DNA from: PVC group bacterium
GTDB lineage: Bacteria; Verrucomicrobiota; Kiritimatiellia; UBA8416; PXDI01
DNA length: 6,097 nucleotides
Assembly: GCA_003565095.1 (NCBI GenBank)
Contig: PXDI01000015.1
Coordinates: 1-6,097, forward strand
Reading direction: 5' to 3'
Shown: positions 1-4,893 of the stretch, piece by piece
Layout: each line of letters begins with the position of its first letter
Numbering within the stretch: position 1 is the stretch's first letter
Made by a program: the position numbers and the translations under genes
Notes under the pieces: generated by a model
What the model was told of the DNA's origin: nothing
Seen by the model: only the letters and a program-made list of their open reading frames with translations
Database searches by the model: none

Positions 1-348
1 ACAATCAAATAATGGCGCCTTCTTGCAAACACCATATGTTATGCTGCCCGCAATATCTGTTGGTCCATCCCCAGAACTGATAACCGTAAAATCTATAGAA
101 AAAATAAGTCCACACTTTTGAAATAGAATCCTTTTTGGCAACCCGTTAATTACAAAAAGATTAACTTGTTCGTGATATGCACAATATCTTTCAACATTTT
201 CTGTAATAAGCCCGTCCTCTTTAAATGTGTCAAATTTTTGATGAATAGCTTTTAAAATAACTACTATCTCATTCATTCCATTTTCAATTATTTCTAATTT
301 ATCATGAGCCAGTCTGCTTTTACGTGTCAAATTATGTCTGTCTGCCAT
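1..348 (-). CDS. Unrecognised protein, N-terminal 116 residues (runs off left edge)
   Basis: I do not recognise this protein. The reading frame is open from an ATG at 348-346 to the window edge, so 116 codons are visible and the 3' end is missing. The start is well supported: AAGGAG at 357-362 sits 8 bases upstream of the ATG, behind a promoter-like box and a palindrome. The protein begins MADRHNLTRKSRLAHDKLEI, with a basic N-terminus followed by a likely helical stretch (about residues 14-45, HDKLEIIENGMNEIVVILKA). After that comes a more beta-like, Cys- and Gly-containing part (about 60-116, including VINGLPKRILFQKCG and SSGDGPTDIAGSITYGVCKK). No signal peptide or membrane segment is visible. 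Its DNA is clearly more A+T-rich than the genes to the right, so it may have a separate origin. The dedicated promoter suggests it is not simply the tail of the operon to its right. Confidence 0.72.
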   Translation of the reverse strand, partial: MADRHNLTRKSRLAHDKLEIIENGMNEIVVILKAIHQKFDTFKEDGLITENVERYCAYHEQVNLFVINGLPKRILFQKCGLIFSIDFTVISSGDGPTDIAGSITYGVCKKAPLFDC

Positions 349-364
349 TGTATTCTCTCCTTTC

Positions 365-379
365 ATGCACTAAGTGCAT
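365..379. promoter_or_regulatory. 15-bp palindrome, candidate operator
   Basis: ATGCACTAAGTGCAT is a perfect inverted repeat with 7-bp arms around one central base. It sits directly between the TATAAT box and the ribosome binding site of the leftmost gene, covering the expected transcription start. That is where a repressor dimer would block initiation. The site is seen directly. Its function as an operator is inferred from position and symmetry only. The likely regulator could be the leftmost protein itself or a gene outside the window. Confidence 0.4.
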
Positions 380-380
380 T

Positions 381-386
381 ATTATA
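381..386 (-). promoter_or_regulatory. Candidate -10 box for the leftmost gene
   Basis: Read on the minus strand, 386-381 is a perfect TATAAT. It lies 32 bases upstream of the ATG at 348, and the predicted transcription start would fall near 373-376. No good -35 hexamer is present at 16-18 bp spacing (AAATAA at best), so the promoter would be weak or activator dependent. It is half of a perfect inverted repeat, ATTATAA (381-387) / TTATAAT (395-401). That repeat also gives a TATAAT on the plus strand at 396-401, but I see no plus-strand gene behind it. Confidence 0.42.
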
Positions 387-414
387 AATGACCGTTATAA
401 TGCTTATTTTATCA

Positions 415-747
415 CTACCATCCCCTCTGAAACCTCTCCAGGATGTTCTCCTGGTTCAAAATTTCTTCAGCAGCGTCCCAGTCGTCTGTCAGATACTCCC
501 TGGTCTGTTTAAGTTCAAAGGGATTTTCCTGCTTATCCTGGATAAGCCTGAGAAGAGCCCGGTCATCCTTTTCCTGGTTCCTCAAGCATCCTTTGCACCC
601 ATTCATCAACTATACGGGTATGGTTCCGAAAATGTCTGTTATCTGCTGAATTCTTCAAGAGAGAGTCATAAAAAGCCTGTATTCGACACCCTGATCGTAG
701 CGCATATTGTAAAAACACAATGGTTGCCTGTCTTCAATTTTCTGGCT
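415..747 (-). pseudogene. Broken gene with two compensating frameshifts, family unknown
   Basis: No single frame spans this stretch, but three consecutive pieces read like one protein. Piece 1 (about 747-672) carries QPLCFYNMRYDQGVEYRLF and then hits TGA. Piece 2, one frame over (about 672-570), carries FYDSLLKNSADN and FRNHTRIVDEWVQRMLEEPG and stops at 565-563. Piece 3 (about 568-415), back in the frame of piece 1, carries KDDRALLRLIQDKQENPFEL and EYLTDDWDAAEEILNQENIL and ends in RGW-stop. Adding one T to the T run at 670-674 (minus strand) and removing one base near 566-572 joins all three into a roughly 110-residue charged, helical protein. The earlier part has a TAG at 750-748 and no start codon with a ribosome binding site, so the 5' end may also be lost. 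Alternatives are two sequencing errors, or only the last piece being expressed as a 63-64-residue protein from TTG 609 or ATG 606. Those starts have no Shine-Dalgarno site. I do not recognise the family. Confidence 0.5.
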
Positions 748-765
748 CTAGATTGCTGACAGAAC

Positions 766-2037
766 CTACAAAAAATCATCAAATAATTCATTCTTGCTTT
801 GTTGTTTGGTTTCCTCAACCTTGGCCTGTATGTTTTTCTGAGAGTTTATCAAATCAATCATGGGGGCATTTACTTCAATTGTAACACACCCTATTTTCTC
901 TAATTGTTTGAGAACACTGCCGAAGACAAAAGGCTGGTTGATTACAGAGCTCATAAAAACCCAGGATGTTGCCCTTGTTATGCCGACAAAGATTAATCTG
1001 CGTAAAGTATCTTCAGTCTGATTAAAAAAAGCGTTATCCTGTAGTCTTGGAAGAAAAACAGTATCAAAAGTAAGACCCTTGGCACTGTGATAAGGCATAA
1101 GCTTGGGTCTTGCACTTGAAAAGTCATGTGCAATGTATTTGGCATCATTATTTCTGGCCGGTACTTCCACTTCAATTCCCATATCTGCAAAAGCACTGGC
1201 ATATCCAAATACCTGCCTTTTCTGTGGAAAGAGTATGGCAATCCGTTCACCTTTGGCCAGTCTTGTTTTCAAAGCTTGAGCAATGCGCTTTTTTTCATCT
1301 TCCACATTCTGGGCTTTGTACAAAAGAGGGGTTTCTCGTGCAGCATGTGCTACACTTGTCTGGCGAATAAAAAGTTCTCTCTCTTTTGGATCAGCGATAA
1401 ATTCGGCAGCAACATCAACTATATATGGAGAACAGCGATAAACTGATAAAAGAGAAAAATTTCTTTTGTTTATGTTGAAACTTTTCAAAATAGTCAGCTC
1501 TTCCGAACCATGTGAATAGAGCTGTTGTTTGTGGTCAAAGAAAAGAGTTGCGTGTCTGCTTATGAGTTGCAATATGCCCAAGGATATATCTTCAAGATCT
1601 TGACCCTCATCAACCATGATAAAATCCAATATACCTTGATATTTGGGGTTATCCAGGATAAATGAATGCACATCCTGCCTTATCCTTGCATAATCAGTCC
1701 CTCTATTCACGCTGCTTCTTGGTACTGTTCGGCTGATATTGTCTCTATAAAAATGATAACACCATGCATCTACCGTGGAGACACAATCTTCCGGCAATTC
1801 GAGATAATCCAGGGCAGATTTGATATAATTTTTTAATGCGCGCGTAAAAACAAAGATGTGAAACTTATCAGACGAGACATTGTACTTATCAGCCAGATAT
1901 CTTGCTCTGTGCAGAAGAACAATAGTTTTACCGGAACCTGGACCGCCCTGGACAACCTTATTGTCACGACATGATAGTTCTACAATTCTTAACTGATCAT
2001 TAGTCAATTTTTCTCTGGGAACCAGCCATCCACTCAT
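766..2037 (-). CDS. Compact UvrD/Rep-like superfamily 1 helicase
   Basis: A 423-residue ATP-dependent SF1 DNA helicase or translocase, expected in the cytoplasm. Motifs run in the correct order: Q motif LTNDQLRIVE (11-20), Walker A GGPGSGKT (31-38), Ia FVFTRALKNYI (62-72), Ib-like STVDAWCY (87-94), Walker B VDEGQD (142-147), III FFDHKQQLY (166-174), IV SVYRCSPYIVDVA (198-210), V YHSAKGLTFDTVFLP (316-330) and VI VGITRAT (351-357). All catalytic residues expected for ATP hydrolysis are present. At 423 residues it is far shorter than UvrD or Rep (about 670-720) and leaves little room for the 1B and 2B domains. No nuclease domain follows motif VI. The tail is charged and ends NELFDDFL. The start is firm: AAGGAG lies 6 bases before the ATG, and that ATG shares ATGA with the stop of the Hsp70-TPR gene upstream, so the two are translationally coupled. 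The exact in vivo role is inferred; defence or repair is likely. Confidence 0.93.
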   Translation of the reverse strand: MSGWLVPREKLTNDQLRIVELSCRDNKVVQGGPGSGKTIVLLHRARYLADKYNVSSDKFHIFVFTRALKNYIKSALDYLELPEDCVSTVDAWCYHFYRDNISRTVPRSSVNRGTDYARIRQDVHSFILDNPKYQGILDFIMVDEGQDLEDISLGILQLISRHATLFFDHKQQLYSHGSEELTILKSFNINKRNFSLLSVYRCSPYIVDVAAEFIADPKERELFIRQTSVAHAARETPLLYKAQNVEDEKKRIAQALKTRLAKGERIAILFPQKRQVFGYASAFADMGIEVEVPARNNDAKYIAHDFSSARPKLMPYHSAKGLTFDTVFLPRLQDNAFFNQTEDTLRRLIFVGITRATSWVFMSSVINQPFVFGSVLKQLEKIGCVTIEVNAPMIDLINSQKNIQAKVEETKQQSKNELFDDFL

Positions 2038-4460
2038 TTATTACTCCTTGCAATAGTTCCCTTCGTTTCAGGTAATTCACCAGTTAATGGAATCTTCCCG
2101 TTTGGATTTCTTATCTTTCTTTCATGCTCAATGGCGTTAAGCAATTCACTGTCTTTGGACATTCGCGCGCCTATGGCTATCCATGATAGATGAAAACTAT
2201 CAGCAGCTGACACAGGGGGAAAAAGAGGCATGGCTGCATCCAGATCTCTTTGAGAGTTTTTCTGTTCACCCAGAGTTTCATAGTATGTAGCCCTGGCCAC
2301 CATGTATGCAGGATCATCTCTTAGCTCCAAAGCCTCATTTACAAACTTGAGAGCTTCCTTTGTCTTGCCCTGGCGTTTTTTGGAAAGTGCAAGATTAAAA
2401 AGAGGTGCAGAGCTCCTCTTGTTTCTCGCAGCCTGCAGAAAAAATTTTTCTTCACGTTCATAATCTTTCAGGTCTCCACAGATTATGCCCATTTTGTTTA
2501 AATAATACGGATCATCACCACCCGCCCTCATAAGAAGCCGTTTATAAACATCTAAAGCTTTCTCACGATGGCCCAACTCCTCATAAAGACCTGCCAGTGC
2601 CCCCATCACTTCAGCTTGGCTCTCTTTTGAGACTTGGCGATTGCGCATCTTTTCTTCCAACTCGTCAATCTTGTCCCGCTTTGAGTCTGGAAAAACAATA
2701 TTGGTCAACGGTTTTTCAAGGGTAAAAGAAAAAGGGTCTTCCTGCTCAAGCCCTTTCAACCAAAGTCTTAGATACAAAACCTGATTGGCATCCATTCTGT
2801 AATGAAGAATCAGTTCATTGCCTTTATTGGCCATGGCTGGAATTTTCCAGAGACCATAACCAAGGGTATTTTCCTGAGAATCAATAAGTTCAAGGCGCAG
2901 GTCCAGGCCTTCCAGAATATTTGTTCTGGGCAGGGTTAAGCTATGATTTTCAGCCCATTCTCCATTGGACGGATAAGGTAGTGGTGAGCCCATGGGGATC
3001 AGCTGAATACCCCCAGTAGAAGTACGGATTGAAATGTCGTCTCCTGACACTGGTTGAATTATTCCCCTCCCGAATAGTTCAAGCGTCAAAGCCTGATAGG
3101 CAGCCCCCTTGGATACAGAAGTTTGTGCATCATCAGCATCATCAAAAGAAAGCACCTCTGCTTTGGAAAGATAATCGCCAAGTTCTTCCTGCAGTTGCGG
3201 AATAAGGGTACTGCCACCAACCAACAGACAATAGTTAACATCACCCGCTTTAAGGCCAGCTCTGTCCAAAGAATCTTCAATGGGCAGAAATATTGAGCAG
3301 GTCATTCTGTATTCAGATTCTTGAGGAAATAACAAGTCTTTCTCAAAAAAAGGCTTTAAAATTTCATCAAATCGGACCGCACTCAATACAGGACTGGAAA
3401 GGCTCAATTGCCTGCCGTCTTTAAGCGTACAATAGTGAATGCCCGGCATTGTTTTTGTCAGGTCTTTTCTTTTTTCCGGCGTATATCGGTTAAACTGTTT
3501 CAAATTGGATATTTCACGACATATTCCAATCTTCAAGGATTCTGCCACGGAAAGTAGGGCAGGACCAACAAGGTTCTTTTTATCTGAATAATCCAGGTCA
3601 TTGAGCTGGATATTATTTTGCTCACAAAGCTGGGGAAGCAGCACTTCGTGGACTATTGCCAGGTCAATGTCGCCGCCACCAAGCCTGTGATAGCGGGATA
3701 CAGAGAGGGGCGCTACCTGCAGTGATGTCCTGGGGCCTGGAAGATTCAGCCGAAATATGGCTATATCGCAAGTTCCGCCTCCAAAATCAAAAACCATGAG
3801 GGTTTTGGTTTCACCTGCCTTGCCCAGAGACTGAACTCCGTCTCGTGACAGGTAGTCAAGAAAAGCGGCAATCGGTTCATCAAGGAGTTCTCCGTCAGAC
3901 ACCTCTATTCCTGCTTCGATGCATGCATCCAGAGTATCCCGCCGTTGAGCAACCCCAAATGAAGCAGGCACTGTAACTACTGTTCTGGACACGGGAATAT
4001 CTGAACACTTGTCACCCTCCTGCTTCATAAATTTCAGCAGATGGGCACTGATATCTTTGGCCGAATTGAATCCCTGGGGGGCTTTGTGAAAAGTCCGACT
4101 CAGGCCCATGTAGTTTTTGCAGTCCCAGAAGATGTTCTTCAGGTACTCCAGACTGGATTCTGCATCTGCTAGATTACCTCTCAGTCTTTTTGGACCTTCT
4201 CCAATAAAAATCCTGCCTTGATAAATAGCCACAAATGAAGGAATCATTATATGCGTATAAAGGCCATCCAGGGTTTCCTGGTCTATTTCCAGGCAGCTAA
4301 CAACAGGGGGTTCTTTCTGGTCAGGATGGTATATGATTTCTGAAACAGTTGAATTGGTGGTACCAAGGTCAATGCCCAACACCCTTATTTCTTTCTTCGG
4401 GCTGCTGGGTGAATTCACCATGTATTGAAGGATGCTTTTGGTCATGTTCAGGGTCTCCAT
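2034..4460 (-). CDS. Hsp70-family ATPase with C-terminal TPR array
   Basis: An 808-residue cytoplasmic DnaK-like protein from the ATG at 4460, which has AGGCGG 6 bases upstream. A GTG at 4481 would add 7 residues but has a poor ribosome site. Residue numbers here count from the GTG. Nucleotide-binding signatures: phosphate 1 GIDLGTTNSTV (36-46), connect 1 ELLDEPIAAFLDYL (198-211), phosphate 2 VFDFGGGTCDI (230-240), LGGGDIDLA (267-275), adenosine LLVGGSTLIPQL (419-430) and connect 2 SVSKGAAYQAL (455-465). The Lys and Glu equivalent to DnaK K70 and E171 seem kept (K115, E202). A diverged beta substrate domain follows (about 475-597, with TGGIQLIPMGSPLP). The helical lid is replaced by about four TPR-like repeats (about 620-755; e.g. 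AGLYEELGHREKALDVYKRL and PLFNLALSKKRQGKTKEALK). Standard DnaK is about 640 residues. No DnaJ or GrpE gene is in view. ATGA overlap with the SF1 helicase points to a shared complex, which is inference. Confidence 0.93.
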   Translation of the reverse strand: METLNMTKSILQYMVNSPSSPKKEIRVLGIDLGTTNSTVSEIIYHPDQKEPPVVSCLEIDQETLDGLYTHIMIPSFVAIYQGRIFIGEGPKRLRGNLADAESSLEYLKNIFWDCKNYMGLSRTFHKAPQGFNSAKDISAHLLKFMKQEGDKCSDIPVSRTVVTVPASFGVAQRRDTLDACIEAGIEVSDGELLDEPIAAFLDYLSRDGVQSLGKAGETKTLMVFDFGGGTCDIAIFRLNLPGPRTSLQVAPLSVSRYHRLGGGDIDLAIVHEVLLPQLCEQNNIQLNDLDYSDKKNLVGPALLSVAESLKIGICREISNLKQFNRYTPEKRKDLTKTMPGIHYCTLKDGRQLSLSSPVLSAVRFDEILKPFFEKDLLFPQESEYRMTCSIFLPIEDSLDRAGLKAGDVNYCLLVGGSTLIPQLQEELGDYLSKAEVLSFDDADDAQTSVSKGAAYQALTLELFGRGIIQPVSGDDISIRTSTGGIQLIPMGSPLPYPSNGEWAENHSLTLPRTNILEGLDLRLELIDSQENTLGYGLWKIPAMANKGNELILHYRMDANQVLYLRLWLKGLEQEDPFSFTLEKPLTNIVFPDSKRDKIDELEEKMRNRQVSKESQAEVMGALAGLYEELGHREKALDVYKRLLMRAGGDDPYYLNKMGIICGDLKDYEREEKFFLQAARNKRSSAPLFNLALSKKRQGKTKEALKFVNEALELRDDPAYMVARATYYETLGEQKNSQRDLDAAMPLFPPVSAADSFHLSWIAIGARMSKDSELLNAIEHERKIRNPNGKIPLTGELPETKGTIARSNK

Positions 4461-4488
4461 TTGTAGCCGCCTATAAAACACTACCTGA

Positions 4489-4659
4489 ATGAACTCACTT
4501 AATCGAGTGAAGCCTTTTGCTAAGGAGGTACCTTATGAGATTTTGGCCATCTACCTGGACCTGATCAGGCAGACTTCTATTTCGTCACACATGGACATGA
4601 TCCGTTCCCTCTTGTACAATGCGATATGTGGTTTGGGGAAAAAGTCTCAAAGATATTAA
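4489..4659 (+). CDS. Small plus-strand ORF, possible gene remnant
   Basis: A 56-codon ORF from ATG 4489 to TAA 4657-4659, the only plausible plus-strand coding stretch. Its middle looks protein-like, with amphipathic helices (EVPYEILAIYLDLIRQTS, then HMDMIRSLLYNAICGLGKK), but I recognise no family. Against it: there is no ribosome binding site before ATG 4489, a TGA lies directly upstream in frame, and the ORF is short. The GC hairpin at 4661 follows the stop by one base. It may be the surviving tail of a gene, such as a transposase, brought in with the adjacent repeats, or simply chance. Confidence 0.25.
   Translation: MNSLNRVKPFAKEVPYEILAIYLDLIRQTSISSHMDMIRSLLYNAICGLGKKSQRY
4495..4510. repeat. 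Short inverted repeat upstream of the Hsp70 gene
   Basis: TCACT (4495-4499) and AGTGA (4506-4510) form an inverted repeat with a 6-base spacer, 34 bases upstream of the Hsp70 ATG at 4460. The 10-mer ACTCACTTAA that overlaps its left arm (4493-4502) recurs at 4718-4727 inside the large inverted repeat. Position would suit an operator, but arms of 5 bp can arise by chance. Confidence 0.25.
4522..4564 (+). promoter_or_regulatory. Consensus Shine-Dalgarno plus 9-codon mini-ORF
   Basis: AAGGAGGT (4522-4529), a full match to the Shine-Dalgarno consensus, stands 5 bases before an ATG at 4535. That ATG opens a 9-residue peptide, MRFWPSTWT, ending in TGA at 4562-4564. The stop overlaps the 10-bp palindrome CCTGATCAGG (4560-4569). 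Two Trp codons in nine and a following stem resemble a leader peptide, but there is no plus-strand gene downstream to control. The site may be a relic of an original gene start that was since interrupted. Confidence 0.22.
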
Positions 4660-4660
4660 C

Positions 4661-4675
4661 GCGGGCTGTGCCCGC
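4661..4675. repeat. GC-rich perfect hairpin
   Basis: GCGGGC, a TGT loop, then GCCCGC: a perfect 6-bp GC stem. It begins one base after the stop of the small plus-strand ORF. Neither strand has a T run after it, so it is not a standard intrinsic terminator. It could be a terminator relic, an RNA stem in the Hsp70 leader, or a hairpin of a small transposable element. Confidence 0.45.
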
Positions 4676-4693
4676 AACCCAGTGTAAGAAACG

Positions 4694-4787
4694 CAGCCAT
4701 GGCTGGGACAGTCAGGCACTCACTTAAGCTGTTTTGTTCCGGGTTCACTGCAATTATGTCCTGCTGAAGTGAGTGCCGGACAGTCCC
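4694..4787. repeat. Large imperfect inverted repeat, MITE- or REP-like
   Basis: The arms 4705-4729 and 4763-4787 are inverted copies of 25 bases with 3 mismatches, separated by 33 bases. The outer ends read GGGACAGTC and GACAGTCCC, and the inner ends AACT-like sequence around AAGC/GCTG. A separate perfect 12-bp palindrome, CAGCCATGGCTG (4694-4705), abuts the left arm. Transcribed either way, this makes a long stem. GGGACAGTC-type ends are, from my knowledge, common in short repeats associated with IS200-like/REP transposases, so a non-autonomous element is the favoured reading; a structured leader RNA for the Hsp70 gene is the alternative. Confidence 0.6.
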
Positions 4788-4800
4788 AATGCCCAGCGAA

Positions 4801-4844
4801 CTGTCACAAAACACTTCCACACATTTTCTTGTTTTTTATGACAG
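4801..4844 (-). terminator. Possible terminator-like hairpin after the helicase-nuclease gene
   Basis: On the minus strand, CTGTCATAAAAAACA (4844-4830) can pair with TGTTTTGTGACAG (4813-4801), giving about 12-13 pairs with a small bulge and a loop of about 16 bases. It starts 49 bases after the TGA at 4894-4896. The stem is AT-rich and is not followed by a T run, so intrinsic termination is doubtful. It may be part of the same repeat cluster, since its foot also carries the CTGTCA/TGACAG word found in the large inverted repeat. Confidence 0.28.
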
Positions 4845-4893
4845 GGTTACAGGTGTAAGTTACTAATCAAACAGTCATTCTTTGGGATGGTCA

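Larger units (their letters stand above)
4461..4893. other. 433-base intergenic region with repeats, no convincing full gene
   Basis: This gap separates the Hsp70-TPR start from the end of the helicase-nuclease gene; both genes point left. It holds, left to right, a short inverted repeat (4495-4510), a 56-codon plus-strand ORF (4489-4659), an orphan consensus Shine-Dalgarno site (4522-4529), a GC hairpin (4661-4675), a palindrome running into a large inverted repeat (4694-4787), and an AT-rich hairpin (4801-4844). I found no good sigma-70 promoter for the Hsp70 gene here; the best -35-like TTGAGA on the minus strand (4645-4650) has no acceptable -10. The density of symmetry suggests mobile-element debris, regulatory RNA, or both. 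Confidence 0.6.

Noticed and set aside
563..718. Programmed +1 frameshift to join the two downstream pieces of the broken gene
   Set aside because: The shift site would be GGA before TGA; slipping from GGA to GAT is a poor re-pairing, and no stimulatory Shine-Dalgarno at the correct spacing is seen. A second, independent frameshift near 670 would also be required, so decay or error is simpler.
388..759. 123-codon plus-strand ORF over the broken gene
   Set aside because: It is antisense to the protein-like pieces of the pseudogene, has low-complexity hydrophobic content and no ribosome binding site; the TATAAT at 396-401 lies inside it, after its start codon.
1110..1446. Two overlapping plus-strand ORFs inside the SF1 helicase
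   Set aside because: Antisense shadows of a gene with complete helicase motifs; Cys-, His- and Phe-rich composition is typical of non-coding translation.
4460..4481. GTG at 4481 as the Hsp70 start
   Set aside because: No good Shine-Dalgarno site precedes it, whereas the ATG at 4460 has AGGCGG at 6 bases. The difference is only 7 residues before the Hsp70 domain, so it cannot be fully excluded.
4661..4675. GC hairpin as an intrinsic terminator
   Set aside because: No T run follows the stem on either strand.
4847..4858. Small inverted repeat TTACA-GG-TGTAA
   Set aside because: Five-base arms in AT-rich DNA; expected by chance and not placed at a gene start.
4461..4893. tRNA, CRISPR array or phage attachment site in the gap
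   Set aside because: No cloverleaf arms or T-loop sequence, no regularly spaced direct repeats, and no tRNA-like 3' end to serve as an attachment site.
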